A DNA stretch of 64,000 nucleotides, from the NCBI GenBank assembly GCA_015178975.1, contig WHVD01000186.1, positions 86,717 to 150,716 of the forward strand. Reading direction: 5' to 3'. Origin of the DNA: Hysterangium stoloniferum. Taxonomy: Eukaryota; Basidiomycota; Agaricomycetes; Hysterangiales; Hysterangiaceae. The translations under genes and the position numbers were made by a program. Positions 32,563-42,595 of this stretch are shown here, in pieces; within the stretch, counting starts at the first letter, position 1, and every line of letters starts with the position of its first letter. The notes beneath the pieces were generated by a model, which searched no databases, was not told the DNA's origin, and worked only from the letters and a program-made list of their open reading frames with translations.

Positions 32563-33885
32563 TGTAATGTATTCAGGGGATTCTCTTAGATAGCTCAATA
32601 TATGCTATAGTGTCACAGAGCTTCAACAATAAAACAAGCAAAGGTCCAGTAATTTAAATACTGATAGATTAATGAGCTGCGCTATGAAGCTTAAACAACT
32701 CAAATCAATGCTTATTTTGATTATTGAAAGGTTCAATAGAACTGTGTATGACTCTTTTAGCAAATACAAGAACTATTCCTTGAGAATAGGGGCTGGAAGC
32801 TGAATATATGCGCAGTAACTTGGCAGAGACTTGATATAAGAGCTTCGGATTCTTGTATGCTTATTTGTAACTATTAATAGTTATTTAACAAGGTGTTAAA
32901 TAATTTATTAATAGAGAAAATAAATTGTATTGGATTATCTGAGTGCTTGTACTTGATTAATTCAATAAACTTAGGGCTGGGCCTTGAGTAATCTAGTATT
33001 GGCAGGGATTTCAGTAAAGATACTTAGATACTTATTAGGTTTATTATCTAATTAATAAGCCTAAAGGGTAGCTGTGAGGCTGGGGAACTTAGATGATTAG
33101 CTAAGTCCAAGAGTTGCTGACAAAGATTCAAGATGCTGCAAGTGTAGGTGCTTGCAGTGAGTGTATCAGACTAAGGCTATTATTGTCCTTAGGATGATTA
33201 GATAAGCTGGTGCTGTGCTGCAAATATGTGTGTGATAGATTGTTTTATTGGAAACTTGGCCCTCCTTATATACATTTTGATAACTCAATGATTAGCTAAC
33301 TATTTAGTTTATGAGGTCATTAGTGAGATCATAATGACCTCATATTCTACTCATTATTTACCCTTTGTTTAACATGTGATTCCCTTCTCTGAGACAAGGG
33401 TTCTAAGCTTTGGCTTGAACATGAAGGTTCAAGGCCGCGGTCCCGGGGACGGAAGCAAACGATGAGTCGGCGGAACCTAATAATGACTCGGGTAGTCACG
33501 TTCGTGACTTGTGTGACTCGGGTAGTCACATTCGTGACTTGTGTGACTCGGGTGGTCACATTCGTGATCTTTGTGACATCCCGACACTGGAGGCTTATGT
33601 AATAAGTCACATGACTCCAAAAATGCGCAAACTAGGCTGCACAAGGTGCCGAAAGGTAATAACTAAGTAAATAAAATATAAATAATTAGTTAAAAATTAT
33701 AATAAATTAACTAAGATATAATAGCATAATATGAGTTCATATATGCTATTATTTATGCGAAGTTAAAAGGAATAAGGCCTATTTTTCACAATAAACATAA
33801 TAAAAATACAATAGAAATTAAAGAAAATATTAAATAATTCAAAGAAAATTAAGAGAATATTATGAGATAATGTTGATACATCACA
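32563..33885 (-). repeat. Gypsy-2 LTR 3 (outer 5' LTR)
   Basis: Length 1323 bp. It differs from LTRs 1 and 2 by at least one base (about 33568, in the third 30-bp subrepeat). Its outer end abuts the ACAGG duplication at 33886-33890 and then the remaining 31 bp of LTR A. Confidence 0.85.
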
Positions 33886-33893
33886 ACAGGCCT

Positions 33894-33924
33894 ACTGACA
33901 TCAGTCAGTTTTCTGTTCTTAACA
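33894..33924 (+). mobile_element. LTR A, right-hand 31 bp
   Basis: This piece (ACTGACATCAGTCAGTTTTC and the terminal CTTAACA) completes LTR A after the nested insertions. The following CAACC (33925-33929) is the second copy of its target duplication, after which the helicase frame resumes on the minus strand. Confidence 0.85.
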
Positions 33925-34443
33925 CAACCTTCTGGCCCTCATTCAACTTTTCAATATTTATATCTGCTTTTATTTGCTCAGTTGGCTGGTGATAACCCCT
34001 CTGTTCATTGATGAACCAATTTCCTACTCTCTCTTCCCATGGCTCTGTATATTGAGGCATATGAGGGTACTCTGAGAGTGGTTTCCCACTTGTTTGAAGA
34101 ATTTCATCCAGCTTAAAGAGGCCAAAGTCATGGACTGTCTCATCAGATGGCTCTGGTTGATTTGGTTGATGAAGATGTGTCTGAAGAAAGTATTTCAAGT
34201 AATCACAAATGTATATTTTGAATTCATGCCAGAGTGCAAGTCTCCTTAATTGAGATCCAGTCTGCATAGCCTTTGCCTCTCAAAGACACAACTTCCATTC
34301 TTTATCATCTTCAAGTAGACCATGTGCCATGCAGGCTGCTTGGAATGAAGGATAGACCTGTCCTTCATAGGTCCTGAGATCTTCAAAAGAAGTTGCCCCC
34401 TTGACAACTGTGAGTAAAGTACGTAGGAAGAACCTTGGGCCAC
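33925..34443 (-). pseudogene. Helitron helicase, region before Walker A
   Basis: In broken frames the minus strand encodes 'FGLFKLDEILQTSGKPLSEY', 'HMPQYTEPWEERVGNWFINE' and 'KADINIEKLNEGQKVV', which align with the second fragment at 54530-55110 ('FGPFKLDEIL', 'HMPQYTEPQEDRVG', 'KADINIEKLNEGQRIVYNEI'). Such sequence lies just before Walker A in PIF1-like Helitron helicases. The frame ends exactly at the LTR A insertion. Confidence 0.75.
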
Positions 34444-34566
34444 TTGAGGGTCCTACAAAATGAATACATCCAATGGCAAATTTGCTTTTCCTTGTATTCC
34501 ATTTTCTGTTTTTGAATTTGAATTTGAATTTGATGTGAAAATTTCAGGAAATTCAACATAGTGAAG

Positions 34567-35556
34567 TTAATTGGCTGCTCTACCATTAAGGCCTATTGTA
34601 TTTTTAGAATTGGCCGCAAAGTATGCTATCAACTTAGTCTTGGAACAATGGGCAACATCCAAAGCCTCTTCTGGACCCTCCATGCCATCAAAGATAACTG
34701 ACTGTTGATTCTCTAAATTCACAGGGAGGGCTATAACAGCAGGAATTTGAGTATGTATCTCATTTTCCAAAATTCTCCAAAATGCTTCATATGCACTGAC
34801 ATAGCTGACATCAATATATTGTTGAATTTCATCCTTGTTCTTTCCAAACTCCATTGTTGTACGATCATGTCCTTTGTATATATACATACTTGAAAAATAT
34901 TTAATGGAGTGAACATTAAAAGTCATCTCAACATTGATATGACATTCCAGAATGAGAAGAAGGGCCACACAGTAAGGGACAACATTTTGATTGTCTAGCT
35001 CATGACCTCTGACTTCATGTTTTCTGCCATCATTTCTACAGCAGTACTTTGAATACCCATCTTCATTTATACTTGTAGATTCAAGAAAGGGCTTGGGAAA
35101 ATGCTTTGTACATTTGTTACCTTTGATACATTTTTCACCACATACATGAGTCATGAGCTCAGAGATCAACTTGTAAAGCTTTGGTTGCTCATCTTGATCT
35201 GTAAACTCTGCAAATATCATAGAATCAACTTCTGCAGGAGTCCAGATTTTTGCCCCCTCTTCAAACCATATGAGCAAATGTATATAAGGGAGTCCATGCT
35301 TTGGAAATTCAATAGTATGGACATGGGCAACTGCTTTGCCAAGGAAATATTTCTTCGTAATGAGGTGAAGTAAGTGTGCCTTTTTAAATGCAAAAACACA
35401 TAACACTATCTCTGGGTGATCAGCTGCAGTTAGGCCTGGAAGAAGTGCTTCAGTTATTTCCCTCCATTTGGGGTTGGCTGTCATAGTAATAAACATGCAT
35501 TGCCATATTTGAATGATATAGCCAATGAATTTTGCAAATTTTCCATCATATCCCAA
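34567..35556 (-). pseudogene. Helitron Rep (Helitron_like_N) domain
   Basis: This 329-residue frame has 'QIWQCMFITMTANPKWREI', 'HTIEFPKHGLPYIHLLIWF' and 'IKYFSSMYIYKGHDRTTMEF', typical of the Helitron replication initiator, which nicks and joins DNA during rolling-circle transposition. The active-site histidine pair, normally GLPHxH, reads GLPYIH, so one metal-binding His is replaced by Tyr; the two-tyrosine region (KYF...MYIYKG) is kept. A CHC-rich segment ('CGEKCIKGNKCTKHFPK') follows the family pattern. Upstream and downstream frames are broken. Confidence 0.85.
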
Positions 35557-36462
35557 CTGCTACCTTGAAAGGGTGCAGGCAGGATAAATCTACTTCCAAT
35601 TTCATTTGGCTCAGGTTGTTGGTTATTATCCTGTACTGTGAAGGCATCAACCACCTGATGGTACACTTCAGCTTGTAAAGTGCCTTGATTGTTCCTTATC
35701 CATGGTAGCCTGCTTTGCTCTGCTGCTGCTCATGTATCTACAATGTATTGCTGAAGCAGTTTTCCACCCCTCAGAATTGTAGTTGCTTCACCAATACTTC
35801 AGGTTGAGGAATCACTACCTCTGGCAAGTCAGGTACTATCTCCTCAGGAGCTGGTTCAAGGACTTCTGGCTCTGGAGCAATCTCTTCAATAGTTGCTAGG
35901 GCTGGGGTATCTCAGCAGGGAGTGGTTCATTTGCATAGGGAATATCCCAGCTCCAGCCTCACTCTCCTCTTGGAAAGAATAGCACATAATGGAGTGGGGC
36001 ATATAAAGGATTAGTTTCAAAGATTCTTCTAAATCCTCCACCCTGATAATTAAGCACAATGTCCCTTCTATCAGTAGAAGTACCATTCCCTGGGAGGATG
36101 ACTGCCAATTCATCCCTTGTTGGAATGTTGTATTGCCTTGGATCTGTATAAGCCTTATATATCAGCCTGACCTGGAGCTAAGGAGTGATTGGTTGGTCTC
36201 TCAGACATGTCATGGCCTGTTTATAGATGTGAACACAAGGATTAAATTCTAACATCATATCCTGTAATCCAGAAAGAGTTGTAGCATTAATTCTTTTGTC
36301 CTGGTTACATGCATATCTATGCTCTAATGCAGCATGTGCTTCATAAAAGTAGAGCTGAGCATAGGAAGGCATCTGAACCCCATTAGGACTCAGAGCACCA
36401 TTATTATGTCTACGTTCCCCATGGAGCTTAAAGACATAAGGACCACATTCTCCATCAAGCGA
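35557..36462 (-). pseudogene. Helitron Rep upstream region, frame-shifted
   Basis: Pieces in different frames match the N-terminal side of Helitron proteins: 'CGPYVFKLHGERRHNNGAL' and 'PSYAQLYFYEA' at 36480-36178, a 'GRDIVLN-GGGFRR' type segment around 36113-35886, and 'FTVQDNNQQPEPNEIGSRFI' at about 35640. At least three frame changes separate them. The series is cut by the Gypsy-1 LTR end at 36463. Confidence 0.65.
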
Positions 36463-37231
36463 TGTTAAGGGTGCATACATGGAGGGTTTCTGGAGAAACC
36501 CATGGGAAATATGGTAGGACTTGGCTTGAGCTATAGGCTGTGCCCTTGTGAGATCGTGTTGTCCAATTTCAAACAGGTGGACAGGAATCCCAGGGAGTCC
36601 AGGTGGAGTTCGTGGGTCGAGGGGTCATGGGTCGGGAGGTTGGGGAGTTGCGATAAATAAGTCGGAGGTTGAGAGATAGATGTGTTAGAGCCCATGGGCT
36701 CTGACTAACAAGAGCAGTGTAATTCAAAGAGGAGTTTAGAGTGGAAAATGTACTAGATTACTGGGGAGAATCTAAGCTGATTTTCTGACTGGATTGTATG
36801 TACAACATCTGCCAGACTATATAGACTGTGGAATGAATAACATACCAAATCCAGTAATAATGAAAACAAAACCAGCAAACATAAAACAAGATAAGTAAAC
36901 ACCAAATTTGGTGTTAGGAACAGAACGGAACAGAGTGGAGTCCAAATTGTGACAGGTCATTGACTAAAATGGGAATGGGGCTTAGTTAGAGGGATGATGG
37001 GTTTTCTGAGTGGGGTCTGGTGACTGATGCATGGGACGAGGTTGGACATAGACAGGGACAGAGTCTGGCAGGTATTCCAGTGACTGATACACAATGTAAC
37101 GAAGTCGACTGTGGACAAGTCTGAACATACGGAGTCCGGCGGGAATTCCAGTAAACTGACAACTGGTGTGTATAGGGCACGGATGTGTATAAGTTAGTGC
37201 CCGGAGTCCGGCGGGAATTCTGGTCGTAACA
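36463..37231 (-). mobile_element. Gypsy-1 3' LTR
   Basis: On the minus strand it begins TGTTACGACC at 37231, directly after the purine tract AAAGGGAGGGTAC, and ends CCCTTAACA at 36463. It is homologous to the LTRs at 207-1496 and 46315-47555 and carries a form of the shared AGC-(C)TATAGCTCAAGCCAAG motif. The 5' LTR of the element is missing, so no target duplication can be scored. Confidence 0.75.
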
Positions 37232-37250
37232 GTACCCTCCCTTTATGCTG
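37232..37250 (-). other. Polypurine tract of Gypsy-1
   Basis: On the minus strand, AAAGGGAGGGTAC abuts the TGTTACG start of the LTR, fixing the LTR boundary and the minus orientation of the element. Confidence 0.6.
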
Positions 37251-37432
37251 AAGTCCCAAAGAGGCTCTAGAACTTGATAAGGTTTTTGTTGGCTACGCAC
37301 ATGTGTCAAAAGTCATGTCAGTTACATGTATGTGTCAAAGAGTCACGTGATCTGGAAGGTAAGGTTCAGATATGATGAGCCTATATAAAAAATTGAAAAA
37401 ATGAAATTTCTTCTTCTTTATTACCCCCATCA

Positions 37433-39528
37433 TCAAATATGGGTCCAAAGGCAACACCAAAAAAACCAATGCCGACCGCTAGGCCCTCCATTGGCACTCC
37501 TGGCATAGTCGCTACTCCCCTCTTTAGGGTAGACATCCCATCGTCTAGTCATAGTGTCAGGTAACCCACCAAGGTAGCTGGGATGGAAGCAGATTACCAT
37601 ATGAAAGGTGGAGAGGTATTTGGACCATTGGGCTTGCCAATGGGTGAGTAGTTTTGTGGTTGAAATCTTGTGGTCAGTTATAACATCTATCAGATGAGCT
37701 GATCCTTCCAGATAATGTTGCCATGTCTTGAAAGCTTCAAATATTGTGAGTAGTTCCTGATTGTGAACATCATAGTTGAGTTCAGGTGCCGAAAAGGTGT
37801 GAGACAAGAAGGCTACTGGGTGGACTTCACCGTCAGTGTCCAGAATGGACAATATCACAGCAAGTGCATAATCCAAGGCATCAGTTTCCACAATGAGTTG
37901 AACATCAGGCTTCCAGTGCAACAAAATAGGGGCAGATGTAAATGCACTTTTCAATTCTCGGAATGCCAGGAGAAATTCCATGGGATGTCTTTATGACTAA
38001 GATGAGTGAGTGGAACAGTAATTTTTGAGTAGTTGTGAATAAAACAATGAAAAAAATTGGCAAAGCCTAAAAAGGATTGAATGTCCTTAACCTTTCAGGG
38101 TTCCAGCCAATCTTGAATGACTTGAATTTTAGAGTCATCTATGTGGAGACCATTGGGTCCCATCATTAAACCTAAATATTCAACTGTGTCAACATCAAAT
38201 GAACATTTTTTACCATTTGCAAAAAGACCATGTTTTCAGAGTCTTCAGAGAACTTCACAGACGTGTTTGTTGTGAAGTGTAGGGTCTTTGGAAAATATGA
38301 GGATGTTGTCTAAGTACACAATGACATAGACATCGAGGAGGTTGGAAAAGAAGTCGTTGATAAAATGTTGAAAGACCAACGGAGCATTGGTGAGGCCGAA
38401 AGGCATCACTAACCATTTGAAGGAGCCATAGTGAGTGCAAAAAGCCATTTTCCACTTGTCACCTTCAGCGATCCAAACCAAATGATAGGCATGTTTGAGA
38501 TCTATCTTTGTATAGATTTGGGCCTTCCGAGGGGCATTGAGTAAATCGGAGATTAATGGTAATGGGTACTTATCTTTCCAAGTGATCGCATTTAGTCCTC
38601 AAAAGGCAATGCAAAGGCATAGGGAACCATCTTTTTTCCAAACAAATAGGACAGGGGCTCCATAAGGAGACTTTGAGGGTTGGATAAATCCTATAGCCAA
38701 GTGTTCATTCAGGAAATCTCAGATAGCTGATAATTCAGACTGCGAGAGAGGATAAACTGGGCCTAAGGGTGGATGTGAACCTTCTTCAATATCAATTTTC
38801 AAATTGTAGGGCCTGTGAGGGGCAACTTGATTAGAACTCATGGTATTTTTTTGGAACACCTTCCAAATCTGCAATTGGTTTGGCCACTGGGGTTGCGAAA
38901 TGACCAGTGGCTTTGTCAACTTTAATATTGACTGTAAATGCTCGGGAGCCTTCCAACTTGATGGCTCTCATAAAAGCTGCGGTGTTTATTAGAGAGACGG
39001 GAGGCAGAGAGCTTTGATTTGCCATTGGGGGCTGGAGGTGCCATAGAGGCCATATTTGCTGAAACGGGTGGAGATGGACCAGTCGTGTCGGGTGCCAATG
39101 GGGTTCAGAAATGGATACTGCCCAATACCCAATCAATTAATGGATTGTAGTGGGTAAGCCAGTTATGTCCTGGAACCACGGAGCAGCTCGAGTCCAACTG
39201 TGTTACAAAAAATGTAACTGTCTGAAAGGTTCCACATGGGAACCAAAGTTGGAGTTCACAGGCTTGCGAGATTACAGTTTGAGGTACCATTGAAAAGTTG
39301 GAGCAGAATCAGATCTATTGCATAGGTTTTTAACTGATGTTTTTGGGAAAAACTTATATCTATAAAACAATGGGTTGAACCTGAATCTACGAGAGCTTGA
39401 AAAGTAAGACTCCTGAAGGGTTTTAAAGTGAGATTTATAAACAATGAATTTGGATCATACAGGGCAGATGTGTTAAGATGACAAGTTTCCAGTGTGCAGG
39501 GAGATTCAATGCAACTCTCCAACTGCAT
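37433..39528 (-). pseudogene. Gypsy-1 pol: protease, RT and RNase H, no integrase
   Basis: The minus strand carries the pol domains in order, in several frames: aspartic protease 'FQALVDSGSTHCFID' (39528-39256), a 'VVPGHNWLTHYNPLIDW' segment, RT fingers 'PHRPYNLKIDIEEG' (38919-38719), RT palm '[20 protein letters not shown]' and '[12 protein letters not shown]' (38481-38245), and RNase H 'QLIVETDALDYALAVIL' (37981-37433). The RT box reads YLDN where active enzymes have YxDD. After RNase H the sequence runs straight into the LTR, so integrase and any chromodomain are deleted. The element is inactive. Confidence 0.85.
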
Positions 39529-39545
39529 GGAATCCAGAGAGTTGC

Positions 39546-40610
39546 TTAATCTTTTTTTGAGTTGGCAGCCGGCTTAGCCGGTTGTGAAGTCGTAGCTGTA
39601 TTGGCTGATCGGACTTTTGTGGCCTTTGGGCATGCGGCGACTCGGTGTCTGGGATCTGCACACAACAAACAAAGGTTGTTGTCCATTCGGTGTTGCTTTT
39701 CTTGTGGTAGGAGCTTGCCGTCGGAGCCGAGTTTGCCAGTAAGGTCAGGTTTGTCCTTGTCTTGAGACTTAGATATTTGACTGTTTGCCCTTGCCTTTTT
39801 TGTCATTAGAACCCTTATTGTCAGACTTCTTATCGGAGTTCGAGTTGCCGCTATTGTTGGTGTTTTGATTACCAGACTTGTTGGCATTCTTGTTGTCCAA
39901 TGATTTTTTGTCCGATATGTTTTTGTGACTGATTTCTGAGTGTCGTTCCAGTATTGGGCATCCACATTTTGGGCCTTTAGATGCATGAGGGGGAGAGTCT
40001 TTGGTTTGCCAGTCTCTCCTTTGGAAACTTTGTCTTTGAGGCAAGATGGGAGGCTGGAGTAAAACTGGTAATGGAGGGCTGAATCGCCCCAGTCACAACG
40101 TGCAGTGAGGTTGTTGAACTGGACGATGCAGTCGGTGATGCATTGGGTGTCTTTCATTTTGAGATTAGAAAGCAAGGTCTCGGCATCACTGGTTTGGTCA
40201 TTGGGGCCCAAGTTTGTTTCGAGTTCCTCAACAAAGGCATCCCAATCATGAAGCCAATCGGGATCTTCAGAAGTGAGGCTGGAAAATGTGGGTTTGAACC
40301 AGGGTGCTGTGGAATCCTTGAGGTAAGAGAGTGCGGAGTTTACCTTTCAGTCACCTGTTGCAAAAGCAGCTGGTCGGTCCTGAAAATTGAATCGACATTG
40401 CATAAGTAATTTCTTTGGGTTTGAGCCAGTGAATAGTTCAGGTTTATTGACTCGGGTTTGCCCAGGTTCTTTTTCCTTGGTGTTGTTCTTAAGGAAATTG
40501 TAAGCGATCCTAAGGTACCTGAGAACAATTCCCATGTTTTGTTGGGAGAAAATCTGGTTTTTGTTTCGCAGACTTTGTAGGACCACTAGCCTAAGGTAAG
40601 GACTGGTCAC
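39546..40610 (-). pseudogene. Gypsy-1 gag with one in-frame stop
   Basis: One frame covers the whole stretch, broken only by a TGA at 40347-40349 within '...AAFATGD' / 'KVNSALSYLKDSTAPWF'. The second part, from about 40211, contains 'LKMKDTQCITDCIVQFNNLT' and 'WGDSALHYQFYSSLPSCLKD', typical of basidiomycete Gypsy capsid proteins, and a zinc knuckle 'CLLCADPRHRVAAC' (CX2CX4HX4C) near the C-terminus. The true start and the 5' LTR are missing upstream of 40610. Confidence 0.8.
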
Positions 40611-40624
40611 TATCCTCAGGTTTG

Positions 40625-41057
40625 GGTCCTGGAGTGTTATGTATTTCTAAGTTTTTTCCATTTTTTAACCAATCTCCCCTAACAAATTGCAAAAAAGAAA
40701 TTTAATTGTAATTATATCACGACAATAAAACGTACAATATTTACTTGATTATCTTGAAATTATACAATTTATTTTGTATTTTTATCTAATAAATTGAGAG
40801 AGTTATGAAATTTCTATCTTTTATTCTTTTTTGATTAACATGTCATACACCCGCAACTCAGCGCTTATTCACAATGTGCGAGAAGTCACATGATATTCAT
40901 ATGACATTAATAACAACAAAATGTAATGTGAAATAATCACGCATAATCAAGGCAAAATATATATTTATATATTTATAATTGACTAAAAGTAAATATAATA
41001 ATTATATAATAATATAAAATCAGCCACCTGGCACTTATTACACGGCGCATGGGAAAA
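40625..41057. other. Strongly AT-rich stretch without genes
   Basis: No gene and no repeat of known class. The transition from Gypsy-1 sequence at about 40620 to this AT-rich DNA marks the truncated 5' side of that element. Confidence 0.4.
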
Positions 41058-41059
41058 TT

Positions 41060-41375
41060 GTCACAACAAGTGACAGTTGTCACAAAGGTGCACAATGGTC
41101 ACAAAGGTGTGTGATGGTCACAAAGGCGTGCAATGGTCACAAAGGCGTGTGATGGTCACAAAGGCACACAATGGTCACAAAGGCGCGCAATGGTCACAAA
41201 GGCGTGCAACGGTCACAAAGGCACATGATGGTCACAAAGGCACATGATGGTCACAAAGGCACATGATGGTCACAAAGGCACATGATGGTCACAAAGGCAC
41301 ATGATGGTCACAAAGGCACGCAACAGTAACAAGAGCCCATGACAGTCACAAAGGCGTGCAACAGTCACAAGATGT
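41060..41375. repeat. 19-bp minisatellite
   Basis: About 15-16 copies of a 19-bp unit (GGTCACAAAGGCACATGAT and variants); spacing of the GGTCACAAAG core is exactly 19 bp (for example 41173, 41192, 41211). Variants alternate CACATGAT, CGTGCAAT and CGTGTGAT. Not a CRISPR: there are no unique spacers. Confidence 0.85.
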
Positions 41376-41439
41376 GAAGGGTATCATAAGCGCACAGGCA
41401 TGAGAGCATTATGTCATCATGTATGCTACTACAGCAAAA

Positions 41440-42350
41440 ACCAGAAACTCCCTGGAATATTCCCGTGGCATCCAAAGGAACAGTAGATAATAGGTACTAA
41501 TAGTAGATAGAATATTGTAGAATATTCTATAAGATTCTAGAATGTTCTATTATGCCAAGAACATTCTATAGTGTCTTAGAAGTAGTTAGAACCTTCCACA
41601 ATGCTCTAGAAAATTCTAGAAAATTCTAAATGACATCATTCAATCTTCTAGAATCTTCTAAATATCTCAGACTAAAATGTATATAAGGAACTCAGCTCCA
41701 GCCTTGAACATCATATCATCTTATTGTCTCATCAACCCACCACATCCATGTGTCACTGTAGCAAGGAGCCTACTCCACCCCAATCTAGGCAGTTGGACAT
41801 CTAATTCCACCTCTATCAGAGCTGTTGGAAACCCTTGCCACCTCTATCAGAGTTGTTGGCCCAATCATATCCCTTGTCACCTCAATCTGAGTTGTTGACT
41901 TTTGTTCCCCCTTGCCACTTCTTAGTTGAATAGTTGGCTTTTATATATCTGTTGCCATCTCAGTTAGAGTTGTTGGCTATCAACATATAATATATAAATA
42001 ATCTTATACTATAGTCACCTGTTAATTGAGTACTGATTATTAGTTTTCTTTACATTGTTATTTGTAGTCTGAAACTTCAGTCACCTCTAGTTGAGTAATT
42101 TGACTGTTTATTACATTACAAATAATCCCTCTACATTGTTATTTGTAGTCTGGAACTTCAGTCACCTCTAGTTGAGTAATTTGACTGTTTATTACATTGC
42201 AAATAATCCCTGTTCCATTGCTCATTTATTGTGAATCAGTAAAGCATATTCACAAAACATCTTAAGTGTTTGAGCATAAATAAATACTGGGAATATCCTT
42301 GCAAGATCCTTAAGACTACATTAAGATCCTGATAAGTTAGTATCACAGTG
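41440..42350 (+). other. LTR-like promoter region with heat-shock-element-like palindromes
   Basis: Between 41505 and 41665 there are many TTCTAGAA-type inverted motifs, including ATTCTAGAATGTTCTA (41534-41549), which fits the nTTCnnGAAnnTTCn heat-shock element pattern. A GTATATAAG TATA box lies at 41679-41687, followed by pyrimidine-rich sequence and internal duplications (an 81-bp unit repeated at 42065 and 42146). The layout resembles an LTR U3-R region on the plus strand. No termini, duplication or protein were found to prove it. Confidence 0.4.
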
Positions 42351-42399
42351 AACCCTGTAGGTTAGTGTAAATAAAGCATATATTAGCCAAATAGTGCTT

Positions 42400-42590
42400 T
42401 ATTCTATATCTAATCTTTTGACCTGTTTATAAATATTTTTACTGTTTGATAAATAGTATAATATATATATAAACTAGCTATAATTGAAGTCGAATCTAGT
42501 TTTGGAATCAGTGAATTGTTATTCATATTTTAGTAGTTGTTTTCATAGAAAAAGAACAGCTTGCAAAAGCAGCTCTCAAAACCTTCTTTG
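42400..42590 (+). repeat. Repeat R, left part (interrupted copy)
   Basis: Homologous to the minus strand of about 4212-4390. It continues after the solo LTR at 43984-44165. Together the two parts equal the uninterrupted copy at 4020-4390. Confidence 0.65.
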
Positions 42591-42595
42591 CAAAG

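Larger units (their letters stand above)
19065..33885 (-). mobile_element. Gypsy-2 tandem array: LTR-internal-LTR-internal-LTR
   Basis: Three 1323-bp LTRs (19065-20387, 25814-27136, 32563-33885) alternate with two internal regions 6749 bp apart that encode the same 1566-residue polyprotein. The whole 14.8-kb block is flanked by one 5-bp duplication, ACAGG (19060-19064 and 33886-33890), so the array behaves as one insertion. The LTRs are nearly identical; one visible difference is C to T at about 33568 in the third. Either a tandem DNA form integrated, or unequal LTR-LTR exchange expanded a single copy. An assembly duplication cannot be excluded. Confidence 0.85.
15298..36462 (-). mobile_element. 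Decayed Helitron, split by nested LTR insertions
   Basis: Read on the minus strand, the pieces follow the normal Helitron order: N-terminal Rep region (36462 to about 34570), a linker, the start of the PIF1-like helicase (34443 to 33925), the Walker region (17701 to 17204), the helicase C-terminus (about 16270 to 15543) and a terminal hairpin (15298-15316). The 5' end was lost where the Gypsy-1 LTR begins at 36463. The nested insertion occupies 17702-33924 and is flanked by CAACC duplications; repeats V and VI occupy about 16270-17204. Several frameshifts and stops show that the element is inactive. Confidence 0.8.

Noticed and set aside
36463..40610. A complete, potentially active Gypsy element
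   Set aside because: No integrase, no 5' LTR, a stop in gag, YLDN in the RT box and several frameshifts in pol.
41060..41375. CRISPR-like array of 19-bp repeats
   Set aside because: Units are contiguous with no unique spacers and the host is eukaryotic; it is a minisatellite.
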